Source of the DNA: Maricaulis sp.
GTDB lineage: Bacteria; Pseudomonadota; Alphaproteobacteria; Caulobacterales; Maricaulaceae
Length of the DNA stretch: 58,836 nucleotides
Reading direction: 5' to 3'
Assembly: GCA_029251785.1 (NCBI GenBank)
Contig: JAQXCQ010000101.1
Coordinates: forward strand, 1 to 58,836
Shown: in pieces, positions 1 to 8,085 of the stretch
How the letters are laid out: every line of letters begins with the position of its first letter
Numbering within the stretch: the stretch's first letter is position 1
Made by a program: the position numbers and the translations under genes
The notes under the pieces: model-generated
Database searches by the model: none
Seen by the model: the letters and a program-made list of their open reading frames with translations, nothing else
Told to the model about the DNA's origin: nothing

Positions 1-1350
1 ATGGTCGACGAAGAATTTGTTGAATATCAGACACCGATCCTGACAGCGTCTTCGCCGGAAGGTGCGCGGGACTTCCTGGTGCCGGCACGTCTGCACCCGG
101 GCAAGTTTTACGCGCTGCCCCAGGCTCCGCAGCAGTTCAAACAGCTGATCATGGTCTCTGGCTTTGACCGGTATTTCCAGATCGCACCTTGTTTCCGCGA
201 TGAAGATGCGCGCGCTGACCGGGCGCCGGGCGAGTTCTATCAGCTCGATATGGAAATGAGCTTTGCGACCCAGCAGGACGTGTTTGACGTGATCGAACCG
301 GTCATGAAGGGCCTGTTTGACGAATTTGCTGATGGCCGCACTGTGCCGGATGAGCCGTTTGTGCAGATCCCGTATTTTGATGCGTTGAAGATGTATGGCT
401 CCGACAAGCCGGATCTGCGTAATCCGATTAAGATGAGCAATGTCTCCGAGCACTTCCGGGGTTCGGGCTTCAAGGTATTTGCCGGCATTCTCGACAAGAG
501 TGACCAGAACGAAGTGTGGGCGATTCCGGCTCCGACCGGCGGTTCACGCAAATTCTGTGACCGGATGAATTCCTGGGCCCAGAAGACCGAGAGCCAGCCA
601 GGCATGGGCTATATCTTCTGGCGTGAGCTGGACGGTGAAATGGATGCGGCCGGTCCTGTTGCCAAGAATATTGGACCTGAGCGCACCGAGGCGCTACGTC
701 TTGAACTTGGCCTGGGCATTGGCGATGCGGTGTTCTTCGCCGCCGGCAAGCCGTCGGAATTCCGGGCCTATGCGGGCCGGGCACGCGATATGGTCGGTGA
801 GAGCCTCGATCTCTGCGAAAAAGACGTGTTCCGCTTTTGCTGGATCGTCGATTTCCCGATGTATGAGCGCGATGAGACGACTAACAAGATCGATTTCTCG
901 CACAATCCTTTCTCGATGCCGCAGATTGACCCGGACGAATTTCTCAAGATTGAGGATGCGGACGAAGACTATCTGCTGGGCCTCAAGGCGTTCCAGTATG
1001 ACATCGTCTGTAATGGCGTAGAGCTGTCCTCTGGCGCCGTGCGTAACCACCGGCCCGATGTAATGCTCAAAGCCTTCGGCATCGCAGGCTACGCGCCTGA
1101 GGTGGTGGAGGAAGAGTTTGGCGGCATGCTGAACGCGTTCAAATACGGTGCGCCGCCACACGCGGGTATCGCGCCGGGCGTTGACCGGATTGTTATGTTG
1201 CTCGCGGGCGTCGATAATCTGCGCGAGATCGTGATGTTCCCGAAGGATCAGCAAGCACGTGATTTGATGATGAATGCGCCAGGTGATGTTGACCTGGCTC
1301 AGCTTAAAGAGCTGCACCTTCGTTCGGTCATGCCGATTGAGAAAAAATAA
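1..1350 (+). CDS. aspS: Aspartyl-tRNA synthetase, 3' part (cut by window edge)
   Basis: Class II aminoacyl-tRNA synthetase that charges tRNA with aspartate in the cytoplasm. The 449 visible residues hold the catalytic core. Motif 2 is [12 protein letters not shown] followed by the alphaproteobacterial-type [11 protein letters not shown], and motif 3 is [13 protein letters not shown] near the C terminus. The GAD-type insertion lies between them. Full-length bacterial AspRS is about 590-600 residues, so about 150 N-terminal residues (the OB-fold anticodon-binding domain) lie outside the window. The ATG at position 1 is therefore probably an internal Met rather than the start. The gene ends at a strong bidirectional terminator facing the convergent pentapeptide gene. 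Whether the enzyme is discriminating or also charges tRNA-Asn cannot be decided without the N-terminal domain. Confidence 0.97.
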   Translation: MVDEEFVEYQTPILTASSPEGARDFLVPARLHPGKFYALPQAPQQFKQLIMVSGFDRYFQIAPCFRDEDARADRAPGEFYQLDMEMSFATQQDVFDVIEPVMKGLFDEFADGRTVPDEPFVQIPYFDALKMYGSDKPDLRNPIKMSNVSEHFRGSGFKVFAGILDKSDQNEVWAIPAPTGGSRKFCDRMNSWAQKTESQPGMGYIFWRELDGEMDAAGPVAKNIGPERTEALRLELGLGIGDAVFFAAGKPSEFRAYAGRARDMVGESLDLCEKDVFRFCWIVDFPMYERDETTNKIDFSHNPFSMPQIDPDEFLKIEDADEDYLLGLKAFQYDIVCNGVELSSGAVRNHRPDVMLKAFGIAGYAPEVVEEEFGGMLNAFKYGAPPHAGIAPGVDRIVMLLAGVDNLREIVMFPKDQQARDLMMNAPGDVDLAQLKELHLRSVMPIEKK

Positions 1351-1384
1351 TGTTCCGAGTGTTCGACTACCGGACGTAAATACT

Positions 1385-1414
1385 AAAAAGGGCTGCTCTG
1401 GAGCGGCCCTTTTT
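1385..1414. terminator. Bidirectional intrinsic terminator between aspS and the pentapeptide gene
   Basis: A 14-bp stem runs from 1385-1398 to 1401-1414 with a single G:U pair and a very short loop. The A-run on the left and T-run on the right let it work in both directions. It lies 35 bp after the aspS stop and 24 bp beyond the convergent pentapeptide gene's stop. Confidence 0.85.
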
Positions 1415-1437
1415 TATTTGATGCGTGTCAATTGAGA

Positions 1438-2757
1438 CTAGTTATTGTGAGGGGTGTGGTCGTTATCCGACTCATCGTCATGGTCCCAGTCTTCATCGAT
1501 TTGGGCATTATCCGACGCTTGGGCGTTGTCGCGTGCTTGAACTTCAGCATCGAGACGTTGAGCAGCACGTTGCAGTCGTAATTGCACGCGCTGAAGTTCA
1601 TTATCCATTTCGATTCTGTGAGAGTCGATTTCAATGCGCCGACGATCACGGTCGGCGTTGAATTCCATTCTTTGTCGATCCCGTTCCACCCGCTCAACAT
1701 CGCGCATTGATCGCCGCATTTCACGTTCGACACGCGCAATCTCGCGGGTGGTTTCGAGCAGAATGGCTTGCAAATCTTCGCGACTGATTCCGCTGGAATC
1801 GTTTTCCAACGCTTCACCCAAGGCTTCGAGCGCCTCCATTCGGGCGCGCTCATTGGCATGCAGATCGACATAAATACGAGATTCGGTCTCCGAACGTCGA
1901 TCGACATGAGCTTCGTTCTCTACACCAACAGCACGAAATTCAACGCTGAAGGAGTTGGGCATGGGAGGCGCGGGAGGGGCGGATATGTTTTCGCAAGCGG
2001 GTAGCTCAATGCCATCGCCAAACTCGGTTTCGCTATTGCCGCAGGCACCATCGAGGCTGTTTTTTGTCAAACCTGAAATGTCGGTGATCCGAGCGGAGGA
2101 AAAGTTCACATGCTGCAGATTGGTATGAGAAAAATTCACGTCGTCTAACACAGCTCCAACAAAGCTTGACCCTGTTAGGTCCGCACCGCGAAAGGACACA
2201 CCGGAGCCCTGGGTCTCGGTGAAATTTGCCCGTCGAATGGCCGCACCCCGGAAGTTGGTTTCGCCGAGCTCGGCGCGCAGGAAATTCGCTTGATGCAATT
2301 CTGCATCGGCGAAAACTGCTTCACTCAAATCACTCCCGATGAACGTCACGAAGACCATTCTGGTGTTACTGAAATCGGTATCAATCAATTGTGCCGACGA
2401 GAAATTTACGCGTTCAATGACTGCGCGGGAAAAATCGACATCACTCAAATCAGCGTGAGAAAATGTGACGCCAGCAAGCTCCGAGTTTTCCATGTTTGCG
2501 CTCCCAAAACGGGTCCCGCTAAACCGGCTCTCCATGATCCGTACGCCCGGTAATTCTGAGTCTTCGAAGGTTGAACCCTCAAAGTCGGCACCCACAAAAA
2601 CTGCGCCGGCCAAATTCTTGTTGGAAAAATCGCACTCCGCGCATTCTCCGCTAATTGCCAGACGGCGTTCAGGCGGCCCCCCGACAGCATATGCCGTTCC
2701 GGCCGTCAAAGCCGTCAGTAGGGCGGCGATCGCGATATGGTTGGGAAATCTTCTCAT
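1438..2757 (-). CDS. Secreted pentapeptide-repeat protein with C-terminal coiled coil
   Basis: A 439-residue protein of unknown function. The ATG at 2757 gives a clean signal peptide (MRRFPNHIAIAALLTALTAG, cleaved near AYA) and is preferred to an in-frame TTG three codons upstream. Residues about 38-230 are A(D/N)LxF-type pentapeptide repeats, which fold as a right-handed quadrilateral beta-helix. The repeat block is capped by a CAEC pair at the front and by an LTKNSLDGACG...LPAC segment at the back. From about residue 290 the protein becomes a long charged helical region rich in E, R and D, predicted to be coiled coil, ending in an acidic tail. The same cap motifs occur in the next upstream gene, so the two are tandem paralogues. 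A periplasmic location is inferred from the signal peptide and the paired cysteines. Confidence 0.8.
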   Translation of the reverse strand: MRRFPNHIAIAALLTALTAGTAYAVGGPPERRLAISGECAECDFSNKNLAGAVFVGADFEGSTFEDSELPGVRIMESRFSGTRFGSANMENSELAGVTFSHADLSDVDFSRAVIERVNFSSAQLIDTDFSNTRMVFVTFIGSDLSEAVFADAELHQANFLRAELGETNFRGAAIRRANFTETQGSGVSFRGADLTGSSFVGAVLDDVNFSHTNLQHVNFSSARITDISGLTKNSLDGACGNSETEFGDGIELPACENISAPPAPPMPNSFSVEFRAVGVENEAHVDRRSETESRIYVDLHANERARMEALEALGEALENDSSGISREDLQAILLETTREIARVEREMRRSMRDVERVERDRQRMEFNADRDRRRIEIDSHRIEMDNELQRVQLRLQRAAQRLDAEVQARDNAQASDNAQIDEDWDHDDESDNDHTPHNN

Positions 2758-2842
2758 TAAGAGCAATCGATAGGCTAGACAGTCCCAAAAAGCGACTTAA
2801 AACGCAGTAATAACCCGGTTAGTTGAACGTAATGACCAAAGT

Positions 2843-3331
2843 TTACCGACAAGAACCTATGTGGAGCCCGGACGGCAATTGGGTGCTGCGATCTCCACAT
2901 GCAGTGTCTAATTGATTTTGTGTCAGGCCCGTCGCGGACTGCATCTCCGCGCCAGAGAGATTGGCGCCGCTCATTTCAGCTCCGCTTAAGTTGGCTCCAC
3001 CAAAATGACTGCCGACAAGTATCGCATCCCTCAAATTGGTGTTCGCGAAACTGGCTCCGGTAAAACGCGCTCCAAATAAATTTGCGACGGATAGGTCTGC
3101 ACCATCAAATGTAGCATTATTCATTGTTGCCAGCGACAGATTGGCCTGACGAAGCCGAGACCGCGACACATCGATCCCAGGGAGGTTTCGATAGGATAGA
3201 TCTGCCTGAAAGAGATTGCAGTCTACGCAGGCTTGCCCGGACTGAACGCCGGCGATTTGACCGGCATCCTGTGCCATCACAGGGCCTGAAAGGGCAATCA
3301 TCAGACCGATTGCGAGTATCATCCGTGTCAT
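2843..3331 (-). CDS. Short secreted pentapeptide-repeat protein, paralogue of its neighbour
   Basis: A 162-residue protein with a signal peptide (MTRMILAIGLMIALSGPVMA). About 90 residues of pentapeptide repeats follow, of the type NLSGAEMSGANLSGAEM. The N-terminal cap CVDC and the C-terminal segment LTQNQLDTACGDRST...GLHIGSC match those of the 439-residue protein at 1438-2757, but this one lacks the coiled-coil extension. The two genes lie on the same strand 85 bp apart and may be co-transcribed. The conserved cysteines suggest disulfides that cap the beta-helix after export. Pentapeptide proteins serve varied roles, and no specific function can be read here. Confidence 0.8.
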   Translation of the reverse strand: MTRMILAIGLMIALSGPVMAQDAGQIAGVQSGQACVDCNLFQADLSYRNLPGIDVSRSRLRQANLSLATMNNATFDGADLSVANLFGARFTGASFANTNLRDAILVGSHFGGANLSGAEMSGANLSGAEMQSATGLTQNQLDTACGDRSTQLPSGLHIGSCR

Positions 3332-3399
3332 AGTAGGGCGCTCCGTTCGTTATCGCGCACGACCGTGCAAGAAATGCACCGAGCCGCCCTAGGCAACGC

Positions 3400-6348
3400 C
3401 TACATGACGCTTTGCGACCAACCACATGCATCGCAAAGTTGCGCACTGTCCGTACTCATAACCGTGAAGTGGCCACACTCAGAGCATGGATCGCCGGAAT
3501 ATTGGGCGATGTCGCGCGTTGGTTTGCGCCCGGCCTTGGATTCGTGGGGTGAGTTGGCTGTCGTTACCTCGTCCGACGGGTCAGCATTTGCAGGGTTACG
3601 TGATGCATCTGTGAACATCAAAATATTATCCGGCACCTGACCGCGGCTGAAGCCCTTCGAAATGTACTGGTTGGCCTGAGTGGGCGACAACTTTTCTTGC
3701 TCGACACCGTGACCAATTCCGGCTGAGCCCAGCTGTTGTGGAGAGGTTTCTGCGAGATCGTCGCGGCCAAGATAAGACACGCCAAGTTCGCGGAATAGAT
3801 AATCGAGAATTGAGGTCGCATGCTGGATCGAATCATTGCCGGTCACATCGCCGGCCGGTTCGAAACGCGTGTAAACAAAGGCATCGACAAACTCTTCCAA
3901 TGGCACGCCGTATTGCAATGCAATGGAAACAGTAATCGCAAAATTGTTCATCAAAGACCGAAAGGCGGCACCTTCTTTGTGCATGTCGATGAAAATTTCT
4001 CCTAATTCACCGTCATCAAATTCGCCTGTGTGGAGGTAAACTTTATGGCCACCAACCGTGGCTTTTTGGATATATCCCTTGCGCCGATCCGGTAATTTTC
4101 GTCGCTCTGCTGACGGCTCATCGATACGCTCGACGACTTTTTCAACGACACGTTCGACGGGAGTGGCCCGCGGAGCCGCAGCGTAATCACCCTTGTCAAA
4201 GTCGATTGCCGGCAATAGTTCGAACAATCCGGATCGGGTCCTTTCAACCGTCAAATCCCGGAGTTTCAGCTCCGCCGCGACATTCATCAATGACGCTATT
4301 TCGTCGATGGTCGAATCGCCATCCATGCTAAGCACGGTCGTGGCTGAGCCGCCGATTTGCGCTTCTAGCGCTGCGCTCATGGCCAACCTTGCCGCCGAAT
4401 TCGGAGTGTCGAATATACTGCGGATTTCAATGTTCAGCGACGGGGCCTCGTCCAAGCACTCTGCGCCGTGCGCGTGCCGGTCCGCGGCCTCCGCTTCGGC
4501 ATCGGTAAATCCGAGAGCTCGGCAGAGTGACTGGCCTTCTGTTTCGATCGTCTGCGATGACAGGCCGAGCTTGTCGCGGCAAACGCGATCTCCCAATGTC
4601 CAGCGATTAAGGGCAAACTGGACCCGGCAACCTTCTGCGATCGCGGATTCAACGCGGGCGATGGAGTCCGGCGGGCATCCTTTCTGGAGTAAACGTTCGA
4701 ATGATATTCCCGGCGCGCCGCGCAAAGAGCCATGCCCCGCCGCATGGTCCTCGGCGGCCTCAATCTGTTCAGCGGTCGCCTTGAGGCATTGAAGTCCTGA
4801 CCGGACCGAAGGTCGAAGCCGGCGTTCATCGGCGTTTTGGGTATGGGCAGTCACGATCTCTGCCTGAGGGGCGATACCAAAGCTTTCAGCGTCGAAAAGT
4901 GCCGCCAGTTCAGTCGGAACAGTCTGACTGGCAATTATAATTCCTGGTCGGGCCATCGCTGAACGCGGTGAAAAGAGATCTGACGCGTCTTGCAGCTGGG
5001 CGGCCAGACCGGAAAATCCAATTGGAAGCTCAGAGACATCAAGGTCTGGGCCCAAACCAGGAGCATTGGCTCCGAGTTCGGCGGCGATATCGCGCAAACG
5101 CAAGGTCGCCAATCGCCCAATGGCGGCGACGACAAGCCGAGCTGGATCGCTGTCATAGGCCAATCCCTGTGCCATCAACATTTCGCCAACACCGGAAAGA
5201 GAAAATATTCCAGCGATTGGATTTGACTTGCGCGCGCTCATCATTAGGCCCGTTGCCCAATAGGTTATTGCATCACTGAACAAGTCATCGCGAAAACCGG
5301 TTTCGGGATCGAGAAATGCCGGCAAATTGAAAAATAGCGTGGGGCCCTGAGCTCCCGGGCTGTTTCGGAATGCCAGGCTTGGACTGCCAAAGCTCCAGAT
5401 AGATCGCGAGATATCATTCCAGTATTGGCGTGCACGAACAGAGCCGCCATCGCGTCCGAAGCTCCAGGATTGGTCATTGTTCACCGCAGGCGGCAAGTCG
5501 GGTGAAATGTGTAAAACCGTTTGGGCCTGCTCGCTTTCGTCCGACGACAAACAGAGCAAAGACTCATCCTGAATTCCTTGCCGCGCGAGGGCGAGGGCTC
5601 GCTCGACAGCCTGTTCGGTAACGCCATCTCTTAGCGCTAAGCGCATCGCCCTTGCCAGAGCAGCATTGCGTCGTGGGTCAAAGCGGTCGCTCTCGTCGCC
5701 CGAGCAGCGTTCGCAGGCGTCGCCGATGGCCTGCAGCCGGTCTCGGGTTACGCGCGCTCCGGTCTCGAGCACTGATGCCTTCAGTGCTGCTTCTTTAACC
5801 TTTACCAAGTCGTCCGGCGCGGTGGTACTTGTGCTCTTTATTTGGCGGGAAAGTTGGACGGCCGTGTCGACGCTGACGGTGTCGCCATAGGCCCAGTCCA
5901 CGCCGGCATTGCTCCATAATGATGCATGGGGGACAACAAACCGACCGAGTAGGCTGGCCGATAATTCGCCGCGAAACTGAACGGCATCCTTGCCTTTGTC
6001 GAACGCTCCCTGCCGGGCGGCGTTCCAGGCGAGGGAACCAGAGATGCGTGCGATCGCGACGTCCAGGCCGGACTCGACACTTCTGGCGGTTCCATCCGCT
6101 ATTTTAGGCGCGAGTCCGGCAAACGGCTTTAGGCCGGTCTTGAGGCGCGTCGAGATTGGTCGGGGCGAATCGAGCAGCCGGGCAAGCGCTGTCGCAGCGG
6201 TGTCGCTCCAAGCCTTTGGCACGTTGATCTCACGTGGCTCAATCGCCTGATCTGTATCGTCGTGCCGGAACTCCACCGACCTGGTCTCCAGATGATAAAT
6301 CTCACCCATTGCCGAAATTGCTTCGGCGAAACGACACGTCACATTCAT
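3400..6348 (-). CDS. Degenerate class II ribonucleotide reductase homologue (TSCPD protein, probable pseudoenzyme)
   Basis: A 982-residue protein collinear with alphaproteobacterial NrdJ (about 1,200 residues) but apparently inactive. The ATG at 6348 follows a GAGGGA Shine-Dalgarno and matches the family's N terminus. Recognisable blocks in order are LWSNAGVDWAYG (about 142-153, family SPQWFNTGLHWAYG), DRFDPRRNAAL, FFNLPAFLD (about 337), GEMLMAQGLAYDSD (about 385), AAGHGSLRGAPGI (about 533), a well-preserved TSCPD domain (about 750-860) and a C-terminal zinc ribbon with C955, C958, C972 and C975. The NPCSE loop with the radical Cys, the CNLASLN segment, the SGQNSNNSVRV block and the APTGT phosphate loop are deleted or unrecognisable. 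The frame is open throughout, so it is not a decayed pseudogene. A genuine NrdJ or NrdAB should be elsewhere in the genome. A regulatory or structural role is inferred only. Confidence 0.8.
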   Translation of the reverse strand: MNVTCRFAEAISAMGEIYHLETRSVEFRHDDTDQAIEPREINVPKAWSDTAATALARLLDSPRPISTRLKTGLKPFAGLAPKIADGTARSVESGLDVAIARISGSLAWNAARQGAFDKGKDAVQFRGELSASLLGRFVVPHASLWSNAGVDWAYGDTVSVDTAVQLSRQIKSTSTTAPDDLVKVKEAALKASVLETGARVTRDRLQAIGDACERCSGDESDRFDPRRNAALARAMRLALRDGVTEQAVERALALARQGIQDESLLCLSSDESEQAQTVLHISPDLPPAVNNDQSWSFGRDGGSVRARQYWNDISRSIWSFGSPSLAFRNSPGAQGPTLFFNLPAFLDPETGFRDDLFSDAITYWATGLMMSARKSNPIAGIFSLSGVGEMLMAQGLAYDSDPARLVVAAIGRLATLRLRDIAAELGANAPGLGPDLDVSELPIGFSGLAAQLQDASDLFSPRSAMARPGIIIASQTVPTELAALFDAESFGIAPQAEIVTAHTQNADERRLRPSVRSGLQCLKATAEQIEAAEDHAAGHGSLRGAPGISFERLLQKGCPPDSIARVESAIAEGCRVQFALNRWTLGDRVCRDKLGLSSQTIETEGQSLCRALGFTDAEAEAADRHAHGAECLDEAPSLNIEIRSIFDTPNSAARLAMSAALEAQIGGSATTVLSMDGDSTIDEIASLMNVAAELKLRDLTVERTRSGLFELLPAIDFDKGDYAAAPRATPVERVVEKVVERIDEPSAERRKLPDRRKGYIQKATVGGHKVYLHTGEFDDGELGEIFIDMHKEGAAFRSLMNNFAITVSIALQYGVPLEEFVDAFVYTRFEPAGDVTGNDSIQHATSILDYLFRELGVSYLGRDDLAETSPQQLGSAGIGHGVEQEKLSPTQANQYISKGFSRGQVPDNILMFTDASRNPANADPSDEVTTANSPHESKAGRKPTRDIAQYSGDPCSECGHFTVMSTDSAQLCDACGWSQSVM

Positions 6349-6503
6349 TGCTTGTCCCTCAATCTGCCCGAATCGGTCGAGCCAGGAAGAGTTTACCCTT
6401 TTGTGGTGTCGGTCAGTAGTCCGCGGCGTTGCGCACTGGACCGACGAGGCGGGCGCAGGCATATAGAAATTCAAGATCGAAACACCTAGACGGAGCCGTC
6501 CAA

Positions 6504-6914
6504 ATGTTCGGATTTATCGCCAAAATTTTCGTGTGGTGGAATGATGCTACACCCGGAACGCTCCTGACGCTCGCAATGCGTGGTGGGTCGAAAGTCGGTG
6601 AAGACGAATTCGGCAACCGGTATTTCGAGGAAAAGGGGCATACCGGTCCAGATGGACGCAAGCGCCGCTGGGTCGTTTACAAGGGTTATGCCGATGCGTC
6701 GAAAGTCTCATCTGACTGGCATGGTTGGCTTCACCACACATTTGACCAGCCACCAACAGAAGCTCCGCTGGCGCGAAAATCCTTCGAGATGGACCATCGT
6801 CCAAACTTAACGGGAACAGTGCACGCCTATCGGCCTGAAGGAAGTTTGGTCCGAGCCGGTAACCGGCAGGCAACCAGCGGCGATTATGAAGCGTGGGCTC
6901 CGGACGAAACCTAA
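6504..6914 (+). CDS. NADH:ubiquinone oxidoreductase NDUFA12-family accessory subunit
   Basis: A 136-residue homologue of the mitochondrial complex I accessory subunit NDUFA12 (B17.2), which alphaproteobacteria share with mitochondria. It is expected to sit on the cytoplasmic side of the peripheral arm. Family features are GTLLTLAMRGGSKVGEDEFGN, a YF-E-K stretch, RRWVVYKGYADASKVSSDWH and GWLHHTFDQPP, ending in a YEAWAPDE-type tail. The ATG at 6504 follows a GGAG-like site. It is divergent from the NrdJ-like gene, with 155 bp between the starts, and is followed by the DUF2155 gene. This NDUFA12-DUF2155-aat-accC neighbourhood is common in the class. Confidence 0.93.
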   Translation: MFGFIAKIFVWWNDATPGTLLTLAMRGGSKVGEDEFGNRYFEEKGHTGPDGRKRRWVVYKGYADASKVSSDWHGWLHHTFDQPPTEAPLARKSFEMDHRPNLTGTVHAYRPEGSLVRAGNRQATSGDYEAWAPDET

Positions 6915-6995
6915 GCTCGACGAGATACGCCAAGATTGATCGCTTCAAGGGAGAATGGCCTCGACAACGCCGCAATCTGTTGTCAGCTTGACATA

Positions 6996-7451
6996 ATGAA
7001 ACGTTTCTTATCCACAACTGTTTTTTCCGCTCTGCTTGCGATTGTGCCTGCGAGCAGTGTTTCGGGTCAGGAAGGCACGCAGGAATTTCGCGGTGTTGAT
7101 CCTGATTTGACGAATAACCCGGACGGGCTTTCCAGTGAGCCGGGTACGCTCGTCGTGTTGCGCGGATTGGACAAGGTCACAGCCCGTACGCGTGATTTTG
7201 AAATTACTATCGGGGAGACGGTCGAATTTGGCGCCCTCTCCATCACAGCGCAATATTGCCGCAAACGGCCACCCGAAGAGACCCCGGAAACCTACGGCTT
7301 TTTTGCAGTGGTTGATCGGCGCACCGACGGCTTTGGCGTGGACGCTGAGGGTGAAACCATTTTTTCCGGTTGGATGTTTGCCTCTCGGCCGGCGCAGAAC
7401 CCGTTAGAACATGCTGTCTATGACTTTTGGGTGATCGATTGCAGGGTTTGA
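6996..7451 (+). CDS. DUF2155 secreted protein
   Basis: A 151-residue exported protein of the alphaproteobacterial DUF2155 family, function unknown. The ATG at 6996 begins a signal peptide (MKRFLSTTVFSALLAIVPAS, cleaved after VSG). The core carries the family pattern: VLRGLDKVTARTRDF, then VEFGALSITAQYCRKRPPEE, then IFSGWMFASRPAQNPLEHAVYD and a final DC. Two cysteines may form a disulfide. Its 3' end overlaps the 3' end of aat on the other strand by 34 bp. An upstream in-frame ATG would add 20 residues that spoil the signal peptide and is not favoured. Confidence 0.9.
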   Translation: MKRFLSTTVFSALLAIVPASSVSGQEGTQEFRGVDPDLTNNPDGLSSEPGTLVVLRGLDKVTARTRDFEITIGETVEFGALSITAQYCRKRPPEETPETYGFFAVVDRRTDGFGVDAEGETIFSGWMFASRPAQNPLEHAVYDFWVIDCRV

Positions 7452-8071
7452 GCGCCGTTCAAATCTAGTGGCAGCGCCATAAAGTCTGCGTCCTGAATCT
7501 TTGCAGTTTCCAAGCGTGATCTATACTTTTCCCGCGCAATTGTCTGGCCACCAAACTGGGTCAGGTGTTCGGTCATGAATTGGGTATCGAGCAGCTTGTA
7601 TCTGCCGGCCTGCAATCTCGCGACAAGATGAATGAGGGCAACCTTGCTTGCATCGCGAGCGGTGGAGAACATGCTCTCACCAAAAAACGCAGCACCAAGT
7701 GTTACGCCATATAGTCCACCAACGAGTTTGTCGTCTCGCCAGCATTCTATTGAGTGGGCGTGACCGAGATGGTGGAGATCCGTGTATAGGCGACGGATAT
7801 CATCATTGATCCAGGTCTCTTCGCGGCCGGGCGCCGATGTCGCGCATTGGGCAACGACGTCTTCAAATCGAAGGTTGACGGTTACGTCGTAAATGTCCTG
7901 CCGAACTGATTTTTTCAAGCTTCGCGGAATGTGAACATCGGTGAGAGGAAGAATGCCACGCTCATCGGGCTCTAACAGGAAGATGCGTGGATCGTCGCGC
8001 CCTTCGGCCATGGGAAACACGCCGCGAGCATAACAATCGAGCAATTCATCGGCGCCAAAGCCGCGCATCAT
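7418..8071 (-). CDS. aat: Leucyl/phenylalanyl-tRNA-protein transferase
   Basis: Transfers Leu or Phe from aminoacyl-tRNA to N-terminal Lys or Arg of proteins, creating primary N-degrons for ClpS/ClpAP. The 217-residue protein has the family core: YARGVFPMAEG near the start, IPRSLKKSVRQ, the tRNA- and substrate-pocket segment HSIECWRDDKLVGGLYGVTLGAAFFGESMFS, and FLDTQF-type LLDTQFMTEHL. It starts 14 bp after the accC stop and is the last gene of aroQ-accB-accC-aat. Its partners clpS and clpA lie at 26.6-29.3 kb in this window. Confidence 0.96.
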   Translation of the reverse strand: MMRGFGADELLDCYARGVFPMAEGRDDPRIFLLEPDERGILPLTDVHIPRSLKKSVRQDIYDVTVNLRFEDVVAQCATSAPGREETWINDDIRRLYTDLHHLGHAHSIECWRDDKLVGGLYGVTLGAAFFGESMFSTARDASKVALIHLVARLQAGRYKLLDTQFMTEHLTQFGGQTIAREKYRSRLETAKIQDADFMALPLDLNGAQTLQSITQKS

Positions 8072-8085
8072 TCACCTGCCTTGAG

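Noticed and set aside
694-1317. 207-codon minus-strand frame opposite aspS
   Set aside because: It is antisense to conserved AspRS motifs, with no recognisable domain or ribosome-binding site.
3400-6348. The NrdJ-like gene as a decayed pseudogene
   Set aside because: The frame is uninterrupted over 982 codons, the ribosome-binding site is good and the TSCPD and zinc-ribbon parts are well preserved.
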